Source: Trichoplax sp. H2 (taxonomy: Eukaryota; Placozoa; Uniplacotomia; Trichoplacea). Taken from it: a stretch of DNA of 64,000 nt. The notes under the pieces were generated by a model. It saw nothing but the letters and a program-made list of their open reading frames with translations, was not told where the DNA came from and ran no database searches. Of the stretch, positions 37,121-48,535 are shown in pieces (the stretch's first letter is position 1; every line of letters starts with the position of its first letter). Made by a program: the position numbers and the translations under genes. Where the stretch lies: positions 186,001-250,000 of the forward strand of contig NOWV01000051.1 of NCBI GenBank assembly GCA_003344405.1. The letters run 5' to 3'.

Positions 37121-39472
37121 TATCATTTTTATCGTCTCATAGTAACACTAAATCAATCCATTGCTTCTTGATTGCTAACGTTCATAGCGATCAACATTTT
37201 AGATATTTATCTCATCATTCATTCATTAATGGAGATTGATGGAATAGGCTATATAGACTTTCAGTGAGTATGATGTTATTAGTGTTTTATATATTGTAAT
37301 GACTCCATCAACAGGATGTATTAATCGACATTTTTTTATAAGGTCATCATTCTACTTTAACAATATGCGATGATAAATTGTTAGTAATCATCGGTTGACA
37401 ACAGATCTGTACCACCCTGTTTATTAATTGATATCATGGTCGATACGAGAGAGATATGTCTTCTTCAATTTCCATATTTTATGTTCATAGATGGACGAAG
37501 CTTATGCAAATGTTGACCGTATCCTTGTGTCTCAATCAGTCAACAGATCTCAAATAGAGTATACCTCGTAGAACCTTGCAAGTGAATAGGTGTTATACCA
37601 AGAACGAAGGGTTATTACTACATCATGATAGTTCTAACGTCTTCAATACTCGATTAGTACCTTCTACAAAGTGTCCCTTGGTTGAGCACATTTAATAAAT
37701 TTCGGTTTCCCATGAATGAAAGAATTGACATTACTAATCAAATGGATGTGATTTAAATTCCTTTTCTTATTAGCATTAATCATGTTTAGTATACGGACAA
37801 TTGCAGTATAATGGCTAAAAGTTATTATGGAAATGCAAAATCAATGTCTTTTGTAAAATATTCGTATGTAACTACTGTTTAATAATGTACACTGTAGATT
37901 AAGGTCACTTTGAATATAAACTCGAAAATTTCTGTAGTAGATTGATATTGACAAGTATCGATGACCATGTTTAATATTGCGCTGAGTTAGTGATCCAACT
38001 ACTACGATATGGAATAGTCCACTAACTAAATTTGATCATTAAATGGATGCAAGAAAATAGAGATACCTAGATTTGGATTACTTTATTGGGTAGAAAGGAT
38101 GTTTACAAATACCAACAAATTACAGGCAAATCATTTTAAGAACATTACAGTAGTAATAAATATTGGTGTGGAGAACTGTTCATATAGTAATTGCAAGATT
38201 ATTATCAAATACTCCAGAATTGGCTCATGTTAGCTTAATTCTAGATTATAATTTCTCACTCTTATATTGAATAATATCCAATATCATTTTATAGTAAGCA
38301 TACTAGCTGTTTTCTTCATAATCATTGTTGCAAACACAATAACGTACCGTTCTGATGGAGCGATTAATTAATTATTAATATTGTAAATGTTACAAATATT
38401 GCAGTATTATAATTTAAACAGAAAAATGCACAATATAAGCTAAAGGAGACACAGGGTCAACCTGGTTACAATAACATTTGGTGACAACTAAGGGTATCAG
38501 TTTACAATAGTTTTAGTTAGCGCTTAATTACTATCTACTTACAGTTTTGAATGGTATTACGCGTAGTGCCCATATTCATTCTATGGGCAGACACTAACAT
38601 CAGTGGATTAAGAATACCACGTCCATTAGCTCACAAGTAAAATATTAACAAAAGTACTGAAAGTGCAACAGTAACTACTCAAAAATGTGAACATCATAAA
38701 GTTATTGATACCATGGATAAAGACTTTGTTTATCTAAATTTCTGCCATTACTTTTAGTTATAAGATATCATCTAGTAGGATAACATACGCGTATTGTACT
38801 TTGTAGATAAATCATCAAGAATTAGTATTCGATATTAATTTTAGCATGACAATAGTAGAAGGTTATATGTTGAGAGCTGTAGTTAAATTGCACTAAAGAT
38901 GACACTGCGTTCATCAGCATTGACAGCAGCTGCTGTGTCACTTTCAACGTTAGTTTTTAATAGCAAATGAAAAAATTAATATTAAGCTTACTTTTCAGAA
39001 TAGACAACCTTGTGCTAATTATACGACATTAGATAATGAATAAACTTCGAGGAGGGATGTAAAATCGAATGTCTTACTATGTTATAAAGGTTAAGTGATT
39101 TTTTAATAGTTTTATTCAAGCAGAGAAGAGCTAAATTTAGTAGAAATTTTGGTATGATAAAATTTTGATAATGAAGAAAACTTGGAAGATGTATGGTAAT
39201 TGGTGACTAGGATCAAAAGATTTAAGATTTTATTTATTTAACCTCCAATCGGATTTACAATCCAAAAACCATAAGATTCACTATCTTGATTAGGCTTGAT
39301 AATGCTAAACGTTACGGGATATGACGTTCATTCCAGTTGAATACTTCATCTATCAATTAAACTTTATGAAGGAAATGGAAGATGCTTTGATAATTCCAGG
39401 AAATCATCTAACTCTTAAGATAATAACACGAAAAATGCTACAACACTTGCGGATAATTTCTACTTTACTAGA
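37121..39472. other. Intergenic, convergent ceramidase and 7TM receptor
   Basis: AT-rich DNA holding the two 3' UTRs. AATAAA occurs at 37694-37699 on the plus strand (about 575 nt after the ceramidase stop). No open frame or repeat of note was seen. Confidence 0.55.
39229..39238 (-). promoter_or_regulatory. Tandem poly(A) signal of the 7TM receptor gene
   Basis: On the minus strand this reads AATAAATAAA, two overlapping hexamers about 235 nt beyond the receptor stop codon at 39473. Confidence 0.5.
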
Positions 39473-42400
39473 CTAAATTGCAGTAGTAATAATCGTAATT
39501 GAAGTAGGTGATTTCTTTTCGTCTAATGGCTTTGCATGATTAGAATTTTGAGAATTGCCAGAGCTGTGAGTCCTTGCTATAAAATTGCTGCCAGTACTGG
39601 GAGTTCGTGTCAATCCATCAATACTTTCAAATTTAGTTCCGTATTTAGTCAATGTTTCTCTCTGTTATGAAACATATGAGAAATAATTATTTCGTGTCAT
39701 CACGATGTTTATTTATCGATCATAATCATAACTGTGATAGTTTAGGGTAATAGTACAAAGTCAAAAACGCCGGCTAATTACTATTATTTAATATTCGAAT
39801 AGACCGTGACGTTCAGGGGAGTTTTATTAAAACCTTCATTTGGGATAATGATCAGGCTGCTATTTACCTTAATACGGCTAAGATGACGCCTTAAAGTTTC
39901 TGGAGACGTTGGTAAAGTACGTGAAGTCGAGGTTGAGCGCTTACTTTTATAGCGAAAGAATCGTTTCCTTATGGCGTCGCGGACCTATATAAGGGTATAG
40001 ATTGAAGATAGAGTTTTATCATGAAGTGAACGATTTCAAATTGCTTTTAGTTTCTTGTCGAAGTTTGACATTAACTTACTTTACGGTTTAGAATGCAATG
40101 AGCTAGGAAGAAGAATACACCCTAAGAATTTAAAATTTTGTATTTCGAATTAATAAAGTCGATAGGATCATTGAACTATCATTATAAGTGGACTTAACGA
40201 CAGTATGCTTACAAAAGCTAATTACGGTCTTATTACTGTATAGATTACATAAAAATGATTATTTTACCTGCAGCGAATTGATGGTTATTGATAAAAGCAA
40301 GAGTATGATATAAAGGGTAGCATTCTGGCACTGAACGAACCATGAAATGACGGTTATTAACCAAGGTATACCCAGTAAGGGGCAAAGGACAAGGAATGAA
40401 CGAATCCGTTGTCTAAAAATTTATGGTAAAATTTTAAGTATCAAAAATATATATGATTTAACTTTGCGTTCGAGCTTAATCTGTAAAAAGTTTCATTATC
40501 CTTTATTTCAAAATTGATGAAAATCATCAGTTTAATCCTAATTTGTGATTATTATTGTTGCAAATGAACTTATTTTACGATTTTTTACCATAAAGTACTG
40601 CTATAATTTAGGAATAAATTAAGTATGCCACATATTTGAAGTTCGGTAAAGGAATTTCTACTACAATTTATCTCTAAGAACTATTTTTCTATATCGTACT
40701 ACTCGAACTATTTCAAATAATGAGCAAAGGCTGTCGCCAATTTTCCATAAAAATAGGAAGGATGGCTAATAATAGACAGTAGAAAACATATTTTTATAAT
40801 GATTATAAATATGCTCCATAAGAAAGACTATTAAGAGTGGTCCAGACGTATTTTTAATTAGGTACCAAGTTCATGCCTTTATTTGCTAATTTAAAAGAGA
40901 CGAGAAATATCTAGATGAATCGTAATTAGTTCGAAAAGAAAGGGTAACTATCGGGTCTATATTATAACATGATAGGCGCAAAGAATACTATGGCTTCATG
41001 TTATGCCATAAATTCTAATCGTAGGTTGTGAGAGTAAAAGGATATAGAATTACAGCTTTTATAGACATCAACAAGGACATTATTGCTTAGTTTACGTTCT
41101 CCAAATGCTTCAATTTATAGCAAATTTTTACTTTGTACGGTAAAAACAGTTAGTGGTGTATACTATTATTTAATGTGAGCACCTAGGATACTATAAAATC
41201 CTGCTATTTGTTCCGTATATTATCTGTGAAATCAGTTCATCAAACATTACTATCTTCTTAAATTAAGTTCTGTAAAGGCAATATTTTATTGGAAAAAAAT
41301 ATACCGAATGTCACCGCTATCGTCCTTAGCTTTGGTTAGAAGTCTTGGATTTCGATTTTTCTCCAATATGATCAACACGACTATAGCGATAACAAAATTT
41401 ATCTGAAAAGAAGGAGTATTAAATAAGAACTGGACGTAGCTTGGAATACCGGTAGTTAATAACATATCGATTTACGCCTCTATATGAAGAATAATATCTG
41501 CCACAATATTCAATTTTAGTGATGTGTTTTGTAATTCCATGTAATCAATATGAAAAAAATATGATAGTAGTAAATAAATATGTAGATTGTATTTCTAAGA
41601 CTATACAGGTATCTTTATGGATAATTACTAGAAAGTGAGTCTAGCTTAGCGTGACCTACTTTCTATTTATCTATTGAATTATCGCAAATAAATAAGTAGA
41701 CTATATTTTCATGAGACTATATAGACATCTCTAGAGCTCCATGGATAATTATTAGATATTGTATCTAGCTTGACGCTATCTACTATCTATTTATCTATTG
41801 AATGATTGCAAATAATTTTTAGATTATATTTCTATGATACTACAGTATATAGGCATCGCCAGAGAGCACAACTGATAATTGCTAGATGTTACATCTAGCT
41901 TGACATTATCTACTAACCATTTATCTATTGAATAATAAATCATCAACTATAGCATTTTATAGCTGTACTAGCAACTTACGCCTGTTATAGCTACGACAGG
42001 ACCGTAGAGTAACCAACTATTAGTAGTGTCGAACCAACATAATGCATACCTATCGATATAGTAAAAGACAGTGAATTAACAGTGAACGATTACTTAAGAA
42101 CAATTTGGATTAATGTACTTGTGATTTAGCTAATTTTTATAACATTTTGAATGGCCTTGATTTCTATCTAGGAAACTTAGTGGTTAAGATCGTCCTTATG
42201 ATATATGTAATATGCATTGGGCAATTATTTATGATGACCCTGATAATTTCTGTATACGAAGCCATATGCCAATCGGTATTACTGTATACAGTTGAAAAGA
42301 GATTATGCGATAGATAGTGAAACTGCAACTAACTTTGCGGCTTTCTATGTATTCAGATGTAAGAGAATAGGATTGCCTTACTGAAAAGATAATGGGCATA

Positions 42401-44775
42401 ATTGCAAGGCTTAAATATTGTTAATGTGGTTTTCATAATAACTAATGTCATTGATTAAATCCGTGAATTAAATAGGGTGTCTACTCATCAGATAGAAGAG
42501 AGGATTCAATATTTTCTTTTTAATTCATCTCGATGAAAATAACACAGTGTTTTATTTGCGAGAGTACGTATACAGATTTCTTAAAAGTTAATTATGGACG
42601 TAATAAGATATAGCAATAACGATAGGTAGATTCCAAAATATTTTAAAATCTTGGAATAAAATCGCCATGTATTATTAATTTCTGATCATGTAAAGAAAAC
42701 TTACTCATACTCTTCAAATTTAAATATATAGGTATCATTGTTTGTCAAAACGCACGATGACGAAATAACCGCTGGACAACCTAAAGTCACGAAGAAATTA
42801 ATAACGATTGTTTATTGCTTTAAGCTAAAATAATCAGTAGTTTTAATTCAGAATCTACTACTCTGTATTACTAATACAATCTACTTATTACATTAATATC
42901 TAAAGTCTAATGTATCCATCGAATAAGATTATCCCTAAAAGTGGTACCGGTATGTTCTGTACCTCTACTGAAATACCCTCGGACACTAGTAAACTTTACT
43001 ATAGAATTGACCCGAGATATAAAGGTCAGAGGATTCAACAATTACTAGATTTTAATAAATAATTAATGTTGTAGCAAGTTCATCTTAGAAATGAAAATAA
43101 TTAGTAAATCCTGCTTTTATCACAGTTTTCGTATATTTTAGTTGACTATTAATATAATTTTATAGATGTCAACAAGCCTTACCCCAACCAAAAACGATCA
43201 TAATACTCAAGCGTTTGCCACATTGATCAGAATTGGCACTGAAGACACTTATAAAAGTTAGTAATATTTGTACTCCTTCAAGAAGCATCCACATGAAGAC
43301 TGCAATAGCTAGGTAATGACCAATAAAGATGATTGATCCGCAAAATGCGACATTCTGGAAAGCAACGTGGAGTACTATCATTTAGTAAATACGAATAATG
43401 CATGCTAATATAAGAGTTCAGGTTTCAAAAAACATTAAAGTTGATAGATGAAATTACGATTAGCTTCACTAATATTTATATGTCATACAAAGAATAAAGA
43501 TCTAATAATGCATCTTGGACATACTCTTAGGCAGTAAATTCTAAGTTAGTAAAACGATTTGATCAATAAAGCTAGAATTAATATTAGATATGTCATCGCT
43601 ATATGAATTATAAAGTAAGTTATTATACATCACGATTATTACCTGCTAAGTACAAGTACCACTAACTAAACTACGTATCGGACTAATTTTAAGCAAATAT
43701 GCATATGTTATATCAATGTTGTGAAAACAATCAAAGGTAACATTTACTTCTGTTTTAGGCACCCAGTTCCAAAGAAATATGATCGCCCATGAGAAATAAA
43801 ATGTTAGTGCTACCAAGTAATTAATATGAATGATTCTTGTATCTGTCATGATTAATCTTGTTTCGTCAAATTCGGTAGTTGGAAGAGAAATTCAATCGTC
43901 CATGTAAATGATTATTGCGATAGAAGAGAAATTCATTATCAAAATATGTCTATAATTACTTACTACATTTACGGTATACATTCCTATCAATGTAATTAAA
44001 GATTAGTCTTGAACTGGAAGTATCAGGAAATAAAATAAAATGATGCGGCTAATATTTGTGTAACTATGACCACTTAATAAATTTTTAGTATTTCAAAACG
44101 GTATATCAGCATTTTAGAAATTTATCTTAAACTACCAGCTGCATTAAAAGAGGTAAAATAGTGACTATACTGCATATAATGGCGGTTTCAAAGTTGTACT
44201 CAATTTGTCAAAAATCACTCGTATGTAATTGACTATTTCCATTAATATATCGAAAAAGTATCAATAAAAGCTTATTATCGTAAAGAAATATCTTCTAAAG
44301 CTACGCTAATGTTTATTATATATATATAGTTCAATGTATTATGTACAGCGCGTAATAGAATTAGCAGCTACAATTACATGAAACATATCGAGAAAGTATG
44401 CGGAAAATATCATGAAGGCTCAGGATATTAATTGAGAAGAGAGCATCAATTACTGTCAATATACTGGTTGCCAACATTGATGATAATAAAAACAAGGGAA
44501 TAAATTTACGGTACAGAAGCACTTTATAATTTCTTTACAAAACAAGCTATTAGTCTAATTGAAGCTACCCTATGGTCACTGTAAGGCCGATGTTATATCT
44601 GAAAAATATATATTTTGTCAAAGAGGGCCTAGAATTCGATCTTTATTAAATACTGCGCCACTTAATTCATTAGTTATTTAATTATAAACTCAATCTTACG
44701 AGGAAAGGAGGACAATGGATGCTATCGTGGCAATCACCGAAAGGCACATTAGAGCAGTGTCGAAATGTTCGAACC
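39473..44775 (-). CDS. Class B2 (adhesion/secretin-like) 7TM receptor, eleven exons from TM1 to C-terminus
   Basis: A G-protein-coupled receptor reconstructed exon by exon. Exons: 44775-44700 (TM1), 43983-43964 (20-nt micro-exon, loop 1), 43842-43660 (TM2, IIHINYLVAL), 43374-43183 (TM3, FMWMLLEGVQ), 42281-42239 (TM4, tentative), 42049-41980 (loop 2, YALCWF), 41402-41305 (TM5), 40412-40268 (TM6-7, ending INSLQ), 40121-40080 (GVFFFLAHCILNRK), 39984-39868 and 39661-39473 (tail). Every junction phase agrees and the total is one open frame. Family landmarks are WMLLEG in TM3, the Cys in AFCGSII paired with LCWF, FGW before TM4, and NSLQG at TM7. The Ser/Thr-rich tail ends TTAI, a possible class I PDZ ligand. 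The weakest joins are the micro-exon and the TM4 donor (GTCATC). The ectodomain is not assigned, so adhesion versus secretin type is open. Confidence 0.75.
41570..41935. repeat. Three-copy tandem repeat, about 120 bp, in a receptor intron
   Basis: Copies share TAGA(T/C)T(G/A)TATTT, GGATAATTA(C/T)TAGA, ATCTAGCTTGACGCTATCTACT and CTATTTATCTATTGAAT. They lie in the intron at 41979-41403, between the loop 2 and TM5 exons. Confidence 0.8.
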
Positions 44776-44989
44776 CTGCAATGAAATAAAGGACATCGAG
44801 CGATAGCTAATAGATAGGAAATAAAGCGACCAATGATAAATACGTAGTAAATGAGATGATTTTATTCGGTTTTATATATTAATAAATTTAAATTACGATA
44901 TTATAATTATCAAAAAAGAAAATACTAATAATTAATAGCAAACTTTAAGCGATTAATTATCAGTTCATATTACGAATTTCGAGCACTAC

Positions 44990-45190
44990 ATACATAGTTG
45001 GTAGCACAATAATCGTCTCCAGGCTCTCCCTTAGTTGTATTAGATGATTCGTTTTGGGCTAAATTGCGTCTCATTCGCCAAGATAAATCTTGAAATGAGT
45101 TCACATTAGATAAACTGCGTCGTTGATTTTCAGTGGAAAGAAAAGGGTGTCTCCACATAGTTCGACGAATCATTGCTGATATATCAAGTC
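44990..45190 (-). CDS. Possible juxtamembrane ectodomain exon of the 7TM receptor
   Basis: A CCCTAG acceptor precedes a 67-residue open stretch containing RMRR (furin-like basic site), sequons at NESS and NTT, and DDYCATNYV. With a donor at TATGTAT|GTAGTG it joins in frame to the TM1 exon (phase 1), giving a continuous run into TM1. If that donor is not used, the frame stops at 44970, and the exon would be the end of another minus-strand gene. No GPS cleavage motif of the C-x-C-H-x-T type is visible. Confidence 0.35.
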
Positions 45191-46217
45191 CTAGGGAATA
45201 AATTGATTTTTCGTAGAGATTTAAAATTAAAGTTCCGCAAATCGACTGATTGATAGCTAATGGTATTAATAATTATTCTAGTAACATTTCTTGAGCTCAA
45301 TGGTGTTTTTATTTGGAGTTGCAAAACTGCAAGCTCTTGTTACTGACACTAATGTATGTCATTGATCATTATTAAAATACACTAATTATATTGCTACTGC
45401 AATCATATTTCATATAAAACGGAGAGCTGAGATCTATTTAGATATGATAAAATGAATAATAAGTTAGATAAGTGCTATCATTTCGGAAACTAACGTTAAC
45501 TGATACATAATCATTTCAAGATGTAATAGATTTTAAAAATGAATCAGGTCCATCTATGCTATTATTCAAGGTAACCAAGCATAATAATTATAAGAGTAAA
45601 GTAAATCCTTAAATACATTCATTTTATTTTAATGCGCGTCTATACGATTGAGTAAAATCTTATTTTTCTTCAGAATCATGTTACAACCTAATATTAAAAA
45701 TATACGACATGATCTATTCCTATTAATTTAGAATCGCATTAATGATTTCTATACGACTGTGGAGAGACCATTAGCGCAAAATAACTATTTATAAGATGGG
45801 AGTCTGATTATCATATGATTCTAATTGCTGAAAATTTAATATTATTGTACACTTCAATTTAGGGAATGCAAGTAATGTTAAGTTAAGAAAATTAAATTTG
45901 ATAATAATCTAGGTACCTGTTCATAGAAACGAGTTTGATGTCAGTATTGATAAAAACGCAAACAGCTGCTTTTATTATTTGCTACATTTAGGCTACGACG
46001 TTATCCTTTATTGTCTAGAGTTACTAATATTTTCAATTTTAATAATGCTATAACAATAAATCATTATTAATTACTTCAGCTAGCTAGGGTATTATTAAAT
46101 CATTTGTTACAGCTCCTTTCTCATTATATATATTCTCATTTTGATGCCATCCTCTGTTTTTTGTATATTAGGCTTAACTAAACAACCATACTGTAGTATC
46201 TTCTGTGTTACGTTTAC

Positions 46218-46287
46218 GGCAAAATTGCATCATCCATAAATACTGCATCTCCCATTATAGTATGTAACAGGTCTATTTTTTCATAGT
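46218..46287 (-). CDS. Possible isolated exon, unassigned
   Basis: A 70-nt open stretch between an AAAG acceptor and a GTAAAC donor encodes YEKIDLLHTIMGDAVFMDDA plus three more residues. The residue mix looks protein-like and unlike the AT-rich background. It could belong to the receptor ectodomain or be chance. The weak pyrimidine tract keeps confidence low. Confidence 0.2.
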
Positions 46288-48082
46288 CTTTAATGGAATG
46301 TACAATAACAAATATTAAAATAAATGAGATTCAAAATTTCAAAAAGCAGCAGTTGCAAGCAGCTATATTTTAATGAATAGCGCATATCTTTATGGAACTA
46401 AATAAAATAGAGGTAATTGTTATTTTTTGCCAAACGACTGTATATATATACCGTTACTATCACGTAATTTTCATTTAATTGCTCATCATCTGCAAATTAG
46501 GACAAGAATTGCATCCTAAGCATTAATTTTTCATTATGCATAGATAGTGTTTTGTCAGTGATATCTAGTACAATCACACTATTAGCTTCTACAGGATCAG
46601 ATCGATAATTTTAATGTATAGTGAAAATTAAAATTTATGAGTATACTTCATCTTTAAATATCAAAGAAAATTTAGTAAACGCCTACATATTCTTAACTTT
46701 GACTTTGTTTCAGTATATGCTAGGCATTAACTTTGATTTTTAGAGTCGTTTTAAATTAAAGTTATAATAAAAAATTTACTAATCATGACTTCATTCTACA
46801 ATATATTTCTTTGTATGATAATCCAGACATTAGTAAATACAAATAATTAATAGTTAGCAATTTATTGCTTTTAAAATGAATGTGATAGTAAAGTAATTCC
46901 TGATAATGATCGACGATCTAGGTGAATTAGATTACTGTATGATAAATTCATCATTTTTGCTAGAGATAGCATATTTGCTGATATTCAGATGCTTTACAGT
47001 TTGATGACTTATTGTAACACCTCCCTGTACCAGCAGTAACGGCTAGAAATTATTTTTAAGTTTTTTAGGTATATTGACTGAAAGTATTCCAGAGTTTTGT
47101 AGTAAGCCTTTTACTATGTGATTATAATTAATGCCATGAAGCAATAAATTAATTTCTATAAATTTAAACTGATCGAATGGCTTTGCTTTTCAACTACATA
47201 TTTATTAAAAATATTGGAAATTTCCGGCGCTAAACAAAGTAGCAGCAATCGCTAGCATACTCAATAATTATTAGTGATAAAACAATGCTTATAATATGAT
47301 GCTATACGCTTTAAATCGATTTGCGATCTCATCATCTATTAGACTATAGTCTTAAAGATCGCTATAGGGACAGCATTTGCCAAGGTAGTCATGGGATATT
47401 GTATTATTATCATTTAGTTTGGTGGTAGTCAGAAAATACACAAAATATTTAACAAATAAATAATAATTTTTAAATTGATCACGAGCAGTAGATACTATTC
47501 CCTTACAGAGCTATTTTACAATTTATTTATAACAAATTAATGAAATATGTATGGCCTTCTTTAAAAGAATAGAAATTTTGGCTAAATAAAGCATTCGCTT
47601 TTAATGATAAGATGATACTGTCTACGGCTCTACGGTCTTATTCAGCCTATTCTTAAGATATTTTCGTAAATTAAATTGAAAAATCCCGTTGTGAAGTGTA
47701 GAGAATGAGATGATGATAAGGTAGGACACCGATAATAGGCGCGGTTTTAATTTTAAAATTAAGCTATCTTTCATTATTAGCTATCGAAATAGGTTATTCT
47801 GCCAGAGTTGACTGGAAACTTCTTTCTATAGATAAAGTAACAAAATTTAATATTCTATGACAATTATCTGGTCTCTTTTTTTTATAATTTTCGTGTCTGC
47901 TGCATTCAAAAATGCTTCAGAAACCGCATGGTACTGAATGTTACTAGTAAAAAAATTGTGGCAACGGCTGCTTCTTGACCATATTGCCCTGGTCATAGAC
48001 TGTAATATCCGCAGTGGTTAGGAATTAACAAAATGTTACATTGCCATAAAGTAAAAAGTCTAGCGTAGTCATAATTTTACTA

Positions 48083-48535
48083 TATGGTGATAGTTATAGT
48101 CTTAAATTTAAACATTTTTAATTAAAATCGATGATAGATGTTTCACATTTAAGCTACTATTTAGTAATATTACCAATAGCTTTGAATTTGATTTGCAGCA
48201 GTTTTTTTCTAAGAACTAGAAAAGTATCTCTAATAGTGCCAGCAAATTAATTAATAATATCGAGGAAGAGCATTCCTTGTAATGCTCTTCAATAATGTAA
48301 AGATAAAATCATGGTAACACTTATAGTCTTAAATTTTTTAACGTTTTCTAATTGAAATGGATGATAGATATTGCATATTTAAGCTCCTATTCTGTAATAT
48401 TGCTAATGGTTTTGAATTTGATTTACCGCAGTTTTTGTCTGAAGACCAGAAATGTATCTCTAACGGCGCTAGCAAATTAAGTAACAATATCGAGGACAAG
48501 TATTGCAGAAATGCTCTTCAATAACGTAATGAAAA
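48083..48535. repeat. Two-copy tandem repeat, about 228 bp, first copy with a perfect hairpin
   Basis: Copies (about 48083-48310 and 48311-48535) share TATAGTCTTAAAT, GATGATAGAT, TTTGAATTTGATTT, GTATCTCTAA and AATATCGAGGA. In copy one, 48265-48290 is a perfect inverted repeat (GAAGAGCATT, six-base loop, AATGCTCTTC); in copy two the left arm has decayed. Confidence 0.8.

Noticed and set aside
44700-44775. Cys-rich reading (RHCSNVPFGDCHDSIHC) of the TM1 exon in another frame
   Set aside because: Open and tempting as an extracellular module, but only the hydrophobic frame meets the phase of the 20-nt exon and TM2.
44970-45173. This stretch as the C-terminal exon of a separate minus-strand gene
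   Set aside because: Possible, but no upstream exon was found and a phase-compatible donor links it to the receptor; kept only as a low-confidence exon.
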